Shown: positions 33,678 to 42,968 of the stretch, in pieces
Layout: each line of letters starts with the position of its first letter
How positions within the stretch are numbered: the stretch's first letter is position 1
Origin: Massilia timonae CCUG 45783
GTDB taxonomy: Bacteria > Pseudomonadota > Gammaproteobacteria > Burkholderiales > Burkholderiaceae_D
Direction of reading: 5' to 3'
Assembly: GCF_000315425.1 (NCBI RefSeq)
Contig: NZ_JH992925.1
Coordinates: 124,001-188,000, forward strand
Length of the DNA: 64,000 nucleotides
Program-made: the position numbers and the translations under genes
The notes under the pieces: model-generated
What the model saw: only the letters and a program-made list of their open reading frames with translations
What the model was told of the DNA's origin: nothing
Databases searched by the model: none

Positions 33678-35003
33678 TCAGCGCTGCTTGCGCGCGGACG
33701 AGGTATTGCGGGCGATGCGCTTGCCGCTCTTGCTGGCGCCCGCCTTGGCCTTGAAGCGCGAGGCATTGCGCTTGGCCTTGCTGCGGTCGCTCTCGAAGGC
33801 CAGCACGGCGTTCTCGATGATGTTCTCGGCGATGTCGCCCTGGTTCGAGGCCGAGGTCTTCGGCACCAGGATCGTCGAGCCGGCCTTCAGGCGCATCTGC
33901 GGCGGGATGTTGTTGGCCTGGCGGATGACTTCGGGCGTGGTGCCGAATTTCGAGGCCAGTTGGGAAATCGTCACGCGGGCGCTGGTGATCTTGTGCGTGG
34001 TCCAGGTGGACAGGGCATGGCCCCATTGCGCCAGGTTGATGTGGAATTTCTCGGCGTTTTCTTTCGGCAGCAGGATCTTGGTGCGCTCGCCGCCGATGAT
34101 GACCGGCTTCTTGAACTGCGGATTGAGCGCCTTGAATTCGTCGAGCGACATTTCGGCCAGCTGGGCCGCGATGGCCAGGTCGATGTCGCTGGTCTTGTCG
34201 ACCGTGGTGAAATAAGGCTGGTTGTCGATTGCCGGCAGGGTGACGCCATACTGGGAAGGATTGGCCACCACGTTCTTGACCGCCTGCAGCTTCGGCACGT
34301 AGTTGCGGGTTTCGGCCGGCATCAGCTCGGCCAGGCTGTCGAAGTCGGTCGGCTTGCCCAGTTCCTGGTTTTTCTTGATGGCGCGCTGAACATTGCCTTC
34401 GCCCCAGTTATATGCCGCCAGGGCCAGCGGCCAGTCGCCGAACATCGTGTACAGGCGTTGCAAGTAGGACAGGGCGGCGTCGGTCGAGGCGATCACGCCG
34501 CGCCGCTCGTCCTTGAACATGTTCTGGCGCAGGTCGAAGTCCTTGCCGGTGCCCGGCACGAACTGCCACAGGCCGGCGGCGTTGGCGCTCGACATGGCTT
34601 GCGGATTGAAGGCCGACTCGATCACCGGCAGCAGCGCCAGCTCGGTCGGCATGCCGCGCTTTTCGAGTTCCGACACCACGTGATACAGATAGGGCGAGGC
34701 GCGCCCGGAAATGCGGGACAGGTTGCCCGGGTGGGCCGCATAGGCCTGGGTGTGGCGCGTCACCAGGGCATTGTTCAGGTCGGGAATCGCATAGCCGCTG
34801 CGGATGCGGCCCCAGACATCGGTCTCACGGTAGTCGTCGGCGTCCAGCTTCATCGGCGACAGCGCCGGGCGTTCGATGCTGGGCGCGGCGTAGGCGCCTG
34901 AAGCCGGAGCCGCGTCCATCGCCTGACTCAGCGGCGCTGCTGCCAGGAGGGCCAGCGCGGCCAGGGTGAAGATGGAGCGTTTCGTGTCGTGCATGGGCTT
35001 CAT
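33678..35003 (-). CDS. MltD-type membrane-bound lytic transglycosylase with LysM
   Basis: A 441-residue cell-wall enzyme that cleaves peptidoglycan to anhydro-muropeptides. Signal peptide about 1-28. SLT domain with catalytic Glu129 (PVIESAFNP), AAGLWQFVPGTGK and LAAYNWGEGN motifs; a LysM domain (about 345-390, RVTISQLASKFGTTPEVI) binds peptidoglycan. The C-terminus is a basic Lys/Arg/Ser tail. No lipobox Cys is seen, unlike E. coli MltD, so it may be soluble in the periplasm. GGAAA precedes the first ATG; a second ATG is three codons in. Confidence 0.9.
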   Translation of the reverse strand: MKPMHDTKRSIFTLAALALLAAAPLSQAMDAAPASGAYAAPSIERPALSPMKLDADDYRETDVWGRIRSGYAIPDLNNALVTRHTQAYAAHPGNLSRISGRASPYLYHVVSELEKRGMPTELALLPVIESAFNPQAMSSANAAGLWQFVPGTGKDFDLRQNMFKDERRGVIASTDAALSYLQRLYTMFGDWPLALAAYNWGEGNVQRAIKKNQELGKPTDFDSLAELMPAETRNYVPKLQAVKNVVANPSQYGVTLPAIDNQPYFTTVDKTSDIDLAIAAQLAEMSLDEFKALNPQFKKPVIIGGERTKILLPKENAEKFHINLAQWGHALSTWTTHKITSARVTISQLASKFGTTPEVIRQANNIPPQMRLKAGSTILVPKTSASNQGDIAENIIENAVLAFESDRSKAKRNASRFKAKAGASKSGKRIARNTSSARKQR

Positions 35004-35326
35004 GAGGCGTTTCCAGTGTTGCGTCCAGGAACGAACGGACAGGACAAGAGGGCAGTGTACGTATCAATTGTCGAGTCAGTCAAGAATTAAGTCGCTGTCG
35101 TTACAATTCAGGCCGAAGGAAAAATGTCATCCGTTGGCATCATGAAAACGGAAGATGCCGTACATATCACGGATATTGACGAGCAGGACGCTTTTTGCCC
35201 GACCCACCTCGAATAACGGTCGCGTCTGGCAAACCTTAGCGCCGTGGCGGGGTCGAACTATGAGTGGGCGCAAAGAGTGCGTACAATCCAGGCTTTGCTG
35301 TTCGCCTCGCTTTCGAAAGTTTCACC
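35004..35326. other. intergenic region between divergent genes, with one possible 30-codon ORF
   Basis: Contains the promoters of the transglycosylase and DUF1415 genes. The only coding candidate is a short frame at 35124-35216 (described separately). No repeat, RNA or terminator was recognised in the rest. Confidence 0.5.
35124..35216 (+). CDS. possible 30-aa acidic peptide
   Basis: ATG preceded by GAAGGA three bases away opens a 30-codon frame (MSSVGIMKTEDAVHITDIDE, then QDAFCPTHLE) ending TAA. The peptide is acidic, has no membrane segment and no known family. Support is only the ribosome site and base composition; it may be chance. Confidence 0.25.
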   Translation: MSSVGIMKTEDAVHITDIDEQDAFCPTHLE

Positions 35327-35893
35327 ATGAGCACCCCCAATCTGAACGCCGACGATGACGCCATCGTCGCCGCCACCCGCAAGTGGCTGGAGCGCGCCGT
35401 CATCGGCCTCAATCTCTGTCCCTTCGCCAAGTCGGTCTATGTCAAGGAGCAGGTGCGCTACGTCGTCTCGAACGCCACCACGCCCGAGCAATTGCTCGAA
35501 ACCCTGATGGACGAGCTGCAGCGCCTGTCCGACACCAGCCCGGAGCAGGTCGATACGACCTTGCTGATCCATCCTTTCGTGCTGAACGATTTCGAGGACT
35601 ACAACGAGTTCCTGGACGTGGCCGATGTCGCGGTCGAGGACATGCAGCTCGACGGCGAGCTGCAGGTGGCGTCCTTCCACCCGGACTACCAGTTCGCGGA
35701 CACCGACGCCAACGATATCGCCAACTACACCAACCGCGCCCCGTATCCGATCCTGCACCTGCTGCGCGAGGACAGCATCGCGCGCGCGGTCGACGCCTTC
35801 CCGGAAGCGGAAGCGATCTTCGAGAAGAACATCGCCACCATGGAAAAGCTCGGCCATGAAGGCTGGGACAAGCTCGATGTCGGCCCGGCCTGA
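35327..35893 (+). CDS. DUF1415 family protein
   Basis: A 188-residue conserved proteobacterial protein of unknown function. The family opening is clear (TRKWLERAVIGLNLCPFAK, with its conserved Cys), followed by LLIHPFVLNDFEDYNEFLD and VASFHPDYQFADT, and the late APYPILHLLRE. It is soluble. The conserved Cys and His/Asp residues have suggested an enzyme, but no activity is established. It overlaps the DUF1289 gene by 17 bases, a frequent pairing in betaproteobacteria. Confidence 0.88.
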   Translation: MSTPNLNADDDAIVAATRKWLERAVIGLNLCPFAKSVYVKEQVRYVVSNATTPEQLLETLMDELQRLSDTSPEQVDTTLLIHPFVLNDFEDYNEFLDVADVAVEDMQLDGELQVASFHPDYQFADTDANDIANYTNRAPYPILHLLREDSIARAVDAFPEAEAIFEKNIATMEKLGHEGWDKLDVGPA

Positions 35894-36095
35894 AGACGGC
35901 GCCCCCGCGGCGCCCTTGCCCGAACGTCCCGACACCCCGTGCGTGGCGGTGTGCTCGACCACCTTCGACGAGGTGTGCCGCGGCTGCGGCCGCACGGTCG
36001 CCGAAGTCGCCAACTGGGTGTCGATGGATGCCGCCACGAAGGAAGTCGTGTGGCAGCGCATCCTGGCGCAGGGTTATCCGCGCCGGAACAGTTAA
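35877..36095 (+). CDS. DUF1289 family small cysteine-rich protein
   Basis: A 72-residue protein with the DUF1289 pattern TPCVAVCSTTFDEVCRGCGRTVAEVANW: four cysteines (CxxxC and CxxC) that probably bind a metal, most likely zinc. Function is unknown. The start codon lies inside the end of the DUF1415 gene in another frame, so expression is probably coupled to it. An earlier start would enlarge the overlap without adding family sequence. Confidence 0.82.
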   Translation: MSARPEDGAPAAPLPERPDTPCVAVCSTTFDEVCRGCGRTVAEVANWVSMDAATKEVVWQRILAQGYPRRNS

Positions 36096-36104
36096 GCGCG
36101 GGGC

Positions 36105-36614
36105 TCAATAGGCCCCGATGAAATCCTTCTTGCCGATCGGGACGCCGTTGTGGCGCAGGATCGCGTACGCCGTCGTCACGTGGAAGAAGAACTGCGGCAG
36201 CGCGAAGTGCGTCAGGTAGCGCGCGCCGTCGTCGAACTGGCGCGCCCGCTCGCCGCTGCCATGGGTGATAGGACGGGTGGCGCCGGCTTCCACATCCGCC
36301 GCTTTCAGGCTGTCGATGAAGCCCAGCGTCTTGCTGATGCGCTGCTGCAGCTCGGCGAAGGTGTGCTCGCCATCCTCGTAGCGCGGCGGCTCGACCCCGG
36401 CCAGGCGCGCGCTCGCGCCCTTGGCGAAGTCGGTGGCGATCTGGACCTGCCTGGCCAGCGGGAACATGTCGGGGTAGAGGCGCGCCTGCAGCAGGGCGTC
36501 CGGCTCGATGCGGCGCTCCTGGGCGTGGGCCTCGGCTTTTTCAAGCACTGCGGCGAGGCTGCCCAGCAGCTGGCGGAATACCGGCACCGAGGCGGCGTAC
36601 AGGGAATGGCTCAT
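36105..36614 (-). CDS. DUF1993 family protein
   Basis: A 169-residue protein of the DUF1993 family, four-helix proteins resembling the DinB/YfiT metal-binding fold. Typical stretches: MFPLARQVQIATDFAKGASARLAG and the C-terminal HFALPQFFFHVTTAYAILRHNGVPIGK with the conserved His residues. No activity is established. It is monocistronic and converges on the DUF1289 gene with a 9-base gap. Confidence 0.85.
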   Translation of the reverse strand: MSHSLYAASVPVFRQLLGSLAAVLEKAEAHAQERRIEPDALLQARLYPDMFPLARQVQIATDFAKGASARLAGVEPPRYEDGEHTFAELQQRISKTLGFIDSLKAADVEAGATRPITHGSGERARQFDDGARYLTHFALPQFFFHVTTAYAILRHNGVPIGKKDFIGAY

Positions 36615-36777
36615 CTGGTTCTCCTATTCTGGTTAGTCCAATAGCATCGCGATCATAGCAAGTCTTGTCGCGCGCCGTTGACGCACCCGACCGCATAATT
36701 AGTGACTCCCGGCAAGCAACTGTGCATAATCTGGCCATCCTTTATGCATCGGGCTTAGCAGGCCCAGTCCCGCATCC

Positions 36778-39639
36778 ATGTCGAGTCCCGCTGCCCGCAC
36801 CCCGTCCCGCCTGCGTTCGCTGTATGGCCGTTCGTTGTACGGTGCGCTGCTGCTGGTGGTGTTCGCCGGCCTGCTGGCCCCCGCCGTGGTCGGCAGCTAC
36901 CTGCTGGTCGGCCTGCAGCAGCGCGCGGGCGCCAGCCCGAACGACACGCTGCAGGGCAATTACGCGCTGGTGCTGGCGCTGCAGCTGGCGGTGTCGCTGC
37001 TCCTGATCGCGTTGCTGCTGCGGCGGCGCCTGCTGTCGCCGCTGCGCAAGCTGATGGGCTTTTCGGACCGCCTGGCGCGCGGCGACTTCGAGACGCCGCT
37101 GGCGCTGTCGGCCCACGACGAGCTGGGGCAGCTGGGCGAGCAGATGGAGCGCATGCGCCTGGCGATCCGCGACCTGTTCGCCGACGTCGCGCGCCGCGAG
37201 GAACAGTTCCGCACCATCGTGACCCAGGTCCCGGGCGCCGTCTACCGCGTGCGCGCGGGCGGGGCGATCGAATTCGTCAGCGACGAGATCGAGAAGATCA
37301 CCGGCTACCCGTCAGCGCGCTTCATGTGCGCCACGACCGAAGACTGGGCGGACATCGTCCATCCGGAAGACCGGCGCGTCTACCACCGCGCCGTCCGCGA
37401 CGCGGCCCTGTCGGGAAACGCCTACGAGATGGAGTACCGGATCATCGACGCCTACGGCATCGAGCGCTGGGTGCAGGAGCGCGGCCAGCCGCAGGCCGCC
37501 TGGGATCCGGCGCTGCATGGGCCGGACGGCGTGCGGATGGACGGCATCATCTCGGACATCAGCGAGCGCCGCCACGACGAGATGCGCATCGAGGCCTTGC
37601 TGGCCGAGCAGGGCGCGATCCTGGACAACGTCATGTTCGGCGTGCTGTTCGTGCGCCAGCGCCGCATCGTCTCCAGCAACCGCCGCTGCGAGGAGCTGTT
37701 CGGCTACGGCGAAGGCGTCATGGTGGGGCAGTCGACCGCGATCCTGTATCCGAACCACGACGACTACGCACGCATCGGCGTCGAACAGTATCCGCTGCTC
37801 GAGAAAGGCATGGACCTGGGCGAGGAGCGCCAGCTGCGCCACCGCGACGGCAGCCTGTTCTGGTGCCTGATGAGCGGCTGCGCGCTGGAGCCGAACCGCG
37901 CCGACGAGGGCAGCATCTGGGTGTTCGCCGACATCACCGAACGCAAGCTGGCCGAGGAAAAGCTGCGCCTGTCGGCCAACGTCCTGGAACACATCGCCGA
38001 CGGCGTGATGGTGCTCGACGTGCATGGCCGGATCGTGGCCACCAATCCCGCCTTCACCCGCATCACCGGTTACGCCGAGCACGAGGCATTGGGGCGTGCG
38101 TCGAGCCTGTCGTCCCACGACGCGGCGGGCAGCCGCAACGATCCCGCCCTGTACCAGGAACTGTGGCGCGAGCTCGGCGCGTCAGGCTTCTGGCGCGGCG
38201 AGATCTGGGACACGCGCAAGGGCGGCGACGCCTACCTGGAAGCGCTCACGGTGTCGGCGGTGCGCGACGACGACGGCGCCACCACCCACTATGTGTGCGT
38301 GTTCAGCGACATCACGCGCGCGCGCGAATCGCAGATCCAGCTCGACCACCTGGCCCACCACGATGCGCTGACCGCGCTGCCCAACCGCCTGCTGTACCAC
38401 GACCGCTTGCGTCACGCGATGGCGCGCGCCGAACGCGACGGCGAGCAGCTGGCGGTGCTGTTCATCGACCTCGACCGCTTCAAGAACGTCAACGACACGC
38501 TCGGCCACCACGTGGGCGACGAGTTGCTCAAGCAGGCGGCGCAGGCGCTGTCGCGCTGCCTGCGCGAAGGCGACACCCTGGCGCGCCTGGGCGGCGACGA
38601 ATTCATCGTGCTGCTGGAAGACGTCGACGGCGTGCGTGGCGCCACGCGGGTGGCCGACAAGCTGATGGCGATGTTCGAGCAGCCTTTCGAGGTCTCGGGC
38701 CACGAGCTGTTCGTCACCGGCAGCGTCGGCATCAGCCTGTATCCGCGGGACGGGCACGATATGCACATCCTGATCCGCAATGCCGACGTCGCGATGTACC
38801 AGGCCAAGGCGCGCGGCCGCAACGGCTACCGCTTCTACGCCCCGACGATGAGCGGCGACGGCGCGCTGCGCCTGCGCATGGAGGCGCTGCTGCGGCGCGC
38901 GATCGAGAAGCGCGAGATCCATCTGGCCTACCAGCCGCAGGTCGAGATCGACAGCGGCCGCCTGGTCGGCGTCGAGGCCCTGCTGCGCTGGAACAGTCCC
39001 GAACTGGGGCAGGTGGCGCCAAGCCGCTTCATCCCGCTGGCCGAGGACACCGGCTTCATCGGCCAGCTGGGCCAGTGGGTGCTGCAGGAAGCGTGCCGCC
39101 AGATGGTGGCGTGGGAAGCGCAGGGCCTGGCGGTGCCGAAGATCGCCGTCAACCTGTCGGTGCGCCAGTTCGAGCGCGGCGGCATGGCCGCCGCCGTGGC
39201 CGCGGTGCTGGGCGACACCGGCCTGGCGCCGCAGCGCCTGCAGCTCGAGGTGACGGAATCGGCGATCATGAACACGGGCGACGCGCTGCAGTACGTGAAC
39301 GACCTGCATGCGATCGGCGTCTGCCTCGCGATCGACGACTTCGGCACCGGCTACTCGTCGCTGGCCTACCTGAAGCAGTTGCCGGTGCAGACCCTCAAGA
39401 TCGACCGCAGCTTCATCAAGGACATCCCGCAGGATCCGGACGACGAGGCGATCGCGATCGCCATCATCCAGCTCGGCAAGAGCATGAACCTGTCGGTGAT
39501 CGCGGAAGGCGTCGAGCGCGAGGACCAGGCGGCTTTCCTGCTGCGCCACGGCTGCAGGCTCGCCCAGGGCTATTTGTATGGCAAGCCGCTCGGGCACGAC
39601 GAGATCCTGGCGCGCTGGGGAGTGACGCAGGATGCATGA
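36778..39639 (+). CDS. HAMP-PAS-PAS-PAS-GGDEF-EAL membrane protein (c-di-GMP turnover)
   Basis: A 953-residue signalling protein. Two N-terminal membrane helices (about 20-45 and 61-82) enclose only about 15 periplasmic residues, so sensing is probably cytosolic. Then HAMP (about 83-137), three PAS domains (about 140-515), GGDEF with an intact GGDEF motif near 605, and EAL (EALLRW) near 732 with DDFGTGYSS and EGVER motifs. Both catalytic sites look intact, so it could be bifunctional. The last 8 bases overlap the following molybdoenzyme gene, an odd partner. Confidence 0.93.
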   Translation: MSSPAARTPSRLRSLYGRSLYGALLLVVFAGLLAPAVVGSYLLVGLQQRAGASPNDTLQGNYALVLALQLAVSLLLIALLLRRRLLSPLRKLMGFSDRLARGDFETPLALSAHDELGQLGEQMERMRLAIRDLFADVARREEQFRTIVTQVPGAVYRVRAGGAIEFVSDEIEKITGYPSARFMCATTEDWADIVHPEDRRVYHRAVRDAALSGNAYEMEYRIIDAYGIERWVQERGQPQAAWDPALHGPDGVRMDGIISDISERRHDEMRIEALLAEQGAILDNVMFGVLFVRQRRIVSSNRRCEELFGYGEGVMVGQSTAILYPNHDDYARIGVEQYPLLEKGMDLGEERQLRHRDGSLFWCLMSGCALEPNRADEGSIWVFADITERKLAEEKLRLSANVLEHIADGVMVLDVHGRIVATNPAFTRITGYAEHEALGRASSLSSHDAAGSRNDPALYQELWRELGASGFWRGEIWDTRKGGDAYLEALTVSAVRDDDGATTHYVCVFSDITRARESQIQLDHLAHHDALTALPNRLLYHDRLRHAMARAERDGEQLAVLFIDLDRFKNVNDTLGHHVGDELLKQAAQALSRCLREGDTLARLGGDEFIVLLEDVDGVRGATRVADKLMAMFEQPFEVSGHELFVTGSVGISLYPRDGHDMHILIRNADVAMYQAKARGRNGYRFYAPTMSGDGALRLRMEALLRRAIEKREIHLAYQPQVEIDSGRLVGVEALLRWNSPELGQVAPSRFIPLAEDTGFIGQLGQWVLQEACRQMVAWEAQGLAVPKIAVNLSVRQFERGGMAAAVAAVLGDTGLAPQRLQLEVTESAIMNTGDALQYVNDLHAIGVCLAIDDFGTGYSSLAYLKQLPVQTLKIDRSFIKDIPQDPDDEAIAIAIIQLGKSMNLSVIAEGVEREDQAAFLLRHGCRLAQGYLYGKPLGHDEILARWGVTQDA

Positions 39640-41908
39640 GAGGATGCGTAAGCCCACTCGCCGCAGCTTCCTGCTGGCCGGCCTGGCCGCCGGCGGCGCG
39701 CTGCTGATCGGCTGGGGCGCGCAGCCGCCGCGCCAGCGCCTGCATCCTGCGCGGCCGCTGGCGCTCGCCGGCGACGAGGTCGCGCTCAATGGCTGGGTCG
39801 CGCTCGCGCCCGACGGCACGGTGTCGGTGGTGGTGCCGCGCAGCGAGATGGGGCAGGGCGTGCACACGGCGCTGCCGATGCTGGTGGCCGAGGAACTCGA
39901 CGTCGGCCTGGACGCGGTGCGCGTCATCCAGCCGCCGATCGACAAGATCTACGCCAACGTCACGGTGCTGCGCGAGAACCTGCCGTTCCACCCGGACGAC
40001 GCCGGCCGCACGGCCCAGGGCGCCCAGTGGCTGATGGCCAAGGTCGGCCGCGAGCTGGGCATCATGTTCACCGGCGGCTCGAGCAGCGTGCGCGACGCCT
40101 GGCTGCCGATGCGCGAAGCGGGCGCGTTGGCGCGCGCGATGCTGGTGAAGGCGGCTGCGCAGGAGTGGGGCGCGCGTGTGGAGGATTGCCGCACCGAAGA
40201 CGGCTTCGTGATCCACCTTGATGGCCGCAGCGCCGGCTATGGCGCGCTGGCCGCCCTGGCGGCGCAGGCCGGCGCGGGCCTCACCGCGCGGGACGTGCGC
40301 CTCAAGCCGCCGTCGGCGTTTCGCCTGATCGGCCGGCCGCAGCCGCGCCTGGACAGCCGCGCCAAGGCCGACGGCAGCGCGCGCTTCGGCATCGATGCGC
40401 GGCCGGCCAGGATGGTGTATGCGGCCCTGGCGATGGCGCCGACGATCGGCGCCACGGTCGCCGCCTTCGACGCCGACGCCGTGCGCCGGATGCCGGGCGT
40501 GCTGGCCGTGGTCGACGTCTCGTCCGCGCTCGCGGGGCGCACCGGCGCCGGGGCCGGCGTGGCGGTGGTGGCGTCCACCTGGTGGCAGGCGCGCCAGGCG
40601 GCCCAGGCCTTGCCCGTCACCTGGCAGCCGGGCGAGGGTGCGGCGCTGTCGAGCGCAGCGATCCTGGCCGGCCTGGCGCGCGCGCTCGATGAGGAGCGTG
40701 GCTATGTGTACCACGAGACCGGGGCGCAAGAGGTCGAGGGCGCCGTGCGCACGCTGCGCGCCGAATACCGCGCGCCGTTCCTGGCGCATGCGGCGCTGGA
40801 ACCGGTCAACTGCACCGCCCAGGTCGCGCGCGGCAAGGTGCGGCTGTGGGCCTCGACCCAGGTGCCGAGCATCGCGGTCGACTGCGCCGCGCGCGTGGCC
40901 GGGGTGGCGCGCGAGGACGTGGCGATCGAGGTCATGTTGCTGGGCGGCGGCTTCGGACGCCGGCTCGAGGTCGACATGGTGGCGCAGGCGGTGGCCATCG
41001 CCAAGGCGCTCGATGGCCAGCCGGTGCAGCTGATCTGGAGCCGCGAGCAGGACACGATGCATGACGTCTACCGGCCGGCGGCGCTGGCGCGCTTCACGGC
41101 GCAGCTGGACGAAGGCGGGAACATCCTGGCCTGGGACAACAAGTCGGCGAGCGGCGCCATCGGCCACCAGTACTTCGAACGCAGCCTGGGCCTGCCGGGC
41201 GTGGGGCCGGACAAGACCACCGCCGAGGGCGAATACGACCATCAATATGCGATCCCGAACCAGCGCGTGGCGCACGTGACGGTCGACAGCGCCGTGCCGA
41301 TCGGCTACTGGCGTTCGGTCGGGCACTCGCACAATGCCTTCTTCAAGGAGTCGTTCCTGGACGAGGTGGCGCACGCCGGCGGCCAGGATCCGGTGGCCTT
41401 GCGGCGCAAGCTGCTGGCGCGCCATCCGCGCGCGCTGGCGGTGCTGGACGCGGCAGTGGCCGCCGCCGGCCAGCCGCCGCCACGGCGGGCCCATGGCGTG
41501 GCGCTGCACCGCTCGTTCGGCAGCATGGTGGCCCAGGTGGCCGAGGTCTCGGTCGACGGTAGAGAGATCCGCGTGCACCGCGTGGTGTGCGCGATCGATT
41601 GCGGCCTGGTGGTCAATCCCACTATCGTGGCCCAGCAGGTCGAATCCAGCGTGGTGTTCGGCCTGTCGGCGGCGCTGGCCGGCGAGATCACGATCGAACA
41701 AGGCAAGGTGCGGCAGTCGAACTTCGGCGACTATCCGCTGCTGCGCATCGGCCAGGCGCCGCAGGTGGAGATCATCGTCATGGCAAGCCGCGCGCACCCC
41801 GAAGGCGTGGGCGAGCCGGCCGTGCCGCCGGTGGCGCCGGCGGTGGCGGCGGCGGTGTTCAAGCTGACCGGGCAGCGCCTGCGCAGCCTGCCATTGACAC
41901 TGAATTGA
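39632..41908 (+). CDS. xanthine dehydrogenase-family molybdopterin-binding subunit (IorB type)
   Basis: A 758-residue molybdenum hydroxylase large subunit like isoquinoline 1-oxidoreductase IorB and periplasmic aldehyde oxidases. A Tat signal is present near the N-terminus (RRSFLLAGLAAGGALLIG), so it acts in the periplasm. Cofactor motifs include MGQGVHTALPML, LGGGFGRR and the C-terminal EGVGEPAVPPVAPA, whose Glu is the catalytic base. The small [2Fe-2S] subunit (IorA type) and XdhC-like factors are absent nearby. It overlaps the preceding c-di-GMP gene by 8 bases and is followed by decayed DNA. Confidence 0.88.
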   Translation: MHERMRKPTRRSFLLAGLAAGGALLIGWGAQPPRQRLHPARPLALAGDEVALNGWVALAPDGTVSVVVPRSEMGQGVHTALPMLVAEELDVGLDAVRVIQPPIDKIYANVTVLRENLPFHPDDAGRTAQGAQWLMAKVGRELGIMFTGGSSSVRDAWLPMREAGALARAMLVKAAAQEWGARVEDCRTEDGFVIHLDGRSAGYGALAALAAQAGAGLTARDVRLKPPSAFRLIGRPQPRLDSRAKADGSARFGIDARPARMVYAALAMAPTIGATVAAFDADAVRRMPGVLAVVDVSSALAGRTGAGAGVAVVASTWWQARQAAQALPVTWQPGEGAALSSAAILAGLARALDEERGYVYHETGAQEVEGAVRTLRAEYRAPFLAHAALEPVNCTAQVARGKVRLWASTQVPSIAVDCAARVAGVAREDVAIEVMLLGGGFGRRLEVDMVAQAVAIAKALDGQPVQLIWSREQDTMHDVYRPAALARFTAQLDEGGNILAWDNKSASGAIGHQYFERSLGLPGVGPDKTTAEGEYDHQYAIPNQRVAHVTVDSAVPIGYWRSVGHSHNAFFKESFLDEVAHAGGQDPVALRRKLLARHPRALAVLDAAVAAAGQPPPRRAHGVALHRSFGSMVAQVAEVSVDGREIRVHRVVCAIDCGLVVNPTIVAQQVESSVVFGLSAALAGEITIEQGKVRQSNFGDYPLLRIGQAPQVEIIVMASRAHPEGVGEPAVPPVAPAVAAAVFKLTGQRLRSLPLTLN

Positions 41909-41912
41909 GCGC

Positions 41913-42240
41913 CTGGCAGTCGCCGGCGATGCAGGCCGCCAGTTCGTCCGGATCCGGATCGACCCGGATCGCCAGGTCATAGCCTTCCTCGACCATGTCG
42001 ACGCTGCGGTCTTCGGCCGTGATCTCGAGCTTGACGGTGGGATGGCACAGGACGAAGCCGGCGGCCAGCCTGCCCATCGCAGCTGCGAGAACAGCAGCGG
42101 CGCGCTGATGCGCAGGCGGCCGCGCGGGCGGTCGGCGCCCGAGGCGATCGCCTCGGCCGTCTCGTCGATCTCGGCCAGCAAGACGCGGGTGCGCTCGTGC
42201 AGCGCCAGCCCTTCCTGGGTCAGTTTCAGCGTGCGACCCG
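41913..42240 (-). pseudogene. LysR-family regulator remnant (frameshifted, both ends missing)
   Basis: On the minus strand the tail of the DNA-binding domain and start of the effector domain of a LysR regulator are readable: TLKLTQEGLALHERTRVLLA through GRLRISAPLLFSQL (42240 to about 42081), then after a frameshift MGRLAAGFVLCHPTVKLEI and VDMVEEGYDLAIRVDPDPDE (about 42078 to 41915). The helix-turn-helix start and the C-terminal 150 residues are missing, so the gene is dead. It may once have regulated a neighbour. Confidence 0.8.
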
Positions 42241-42414
42241 GAACACAAGGTGACCTTCTCCCAGGCCTCGGGCCCGCGCGACAAGGCGCCGGGCGGTGCG
42301 GAAGAACAGGCCGAGCAGGCCTGGATGGATGGCGAGAACGGCTACCGCAGCGCCTTGCTGTCGACGCTGGGGCGCACGCGTGATCTGCTGGCGCAGGGAC
42401 AGCTTGACGGTTGA
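42241..42414 (+). pseudogene. C-terminal fragment of an unrecognised gene
   Basis: An open stretch reads KVTFSQASGPRDKAPGG, then EQAWMDGENGYRSALLSTLG, and stops at 42414. It begins exactly where LysR similarity ends, so 42240/42241 looks like a deletion junction. The family of the fragment is not recognised. It has no plausible start codon context and ends 17 bases before the thioredoxin-like gene on the other strand. Confidence 0.4.
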
Positions 42415-42430
42415 AAGGCTTGGAGCTGGA

Positions 42431-42865
42431 TCAGTCCGGCGCGCCGAGCAGCACGCGCAGATTGCATTCCTCTTGCCAGTCGCGGCGCTCTGCGCTCGAC
42501 TGCGCCAGGCGCGCCAGTTCGTCGTCGCCCTGCTCGGCCTGGGCCTGGATCAGCCGGTCGGCCACGCCGCCGTCCGGCACCATGGTGCCGAAGAAGGCGA
42601 CGGTGTCGCCGCGCTGCAGCAGCAGGGTCGGAAAATTGTCGACGTCGAGGTCGCCCACCAGGTCGGCCTGGTCTTCGATGTCGATCCAGACGAACTGCTT
42701 GTCGGGATGGCGCAGCGCCAGCTCGTCGAAGGTGGCGCGGTAGGTCGCGCAGGTGCCGCACCAGGCGGCGCACAGGCAGGCGACGGTCCAGCCGTCGCCA
42801 TGGACGGCGGCGGCGACGGCGTCGCGGGTGGTGGAGTCGAGGGTCAGGCTCTGCATGTGCGGCAT
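42431..42865 (-). CDS. thioredoxin-fold protein with WCGTC active site
   Basis: A 144-residue thioredoxin-family protein. The redox motif is AAWCGTCATY (CxxC), the cis-Pro region is DVDNFPTLLLQ, and the C-terminus adds a charged helix. There is no signal peptide, so it is cytosolic. It differs from the housekeeping thioredoxin (WCGPC) and may be a specialised reductase. Starts at 42865 or 42856 are both possible, with no clear ribosome site for either. It is divergent from tsaB. Confidence 0.78.
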   Translation of the reverse strand: MPHMQSLTLDSTTRDAVAAAVHGDGWTVACLCAAWCGTCATYRATFDELALRHPDKQFVWIDIEDQADLVGDLDVDNFPTLLLQRGDTVAFFGTMVPDGGVADRLIQAQAEQGDDELARLAQSSAERRDWQEECNLRVLLGAPD

Positions 42866-42968
42866 TGTACAGCGAGTTGCGGACGATGTTGCAGCGCGGT
42901 GGCGCATTGCGGCGGCGATCTGCCGTCGCGCCATGGAAGCCCTCGGGCCGAGAAGGTAAAATAGCGGA

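Noticed and set aside
39464..42181. 905-codon open frame antisense to the molybdoenzyme gene
   Set aside because: Same antisense artefact; only its first about 100 bases coincide with real LysR remnant sequence, reported separately.
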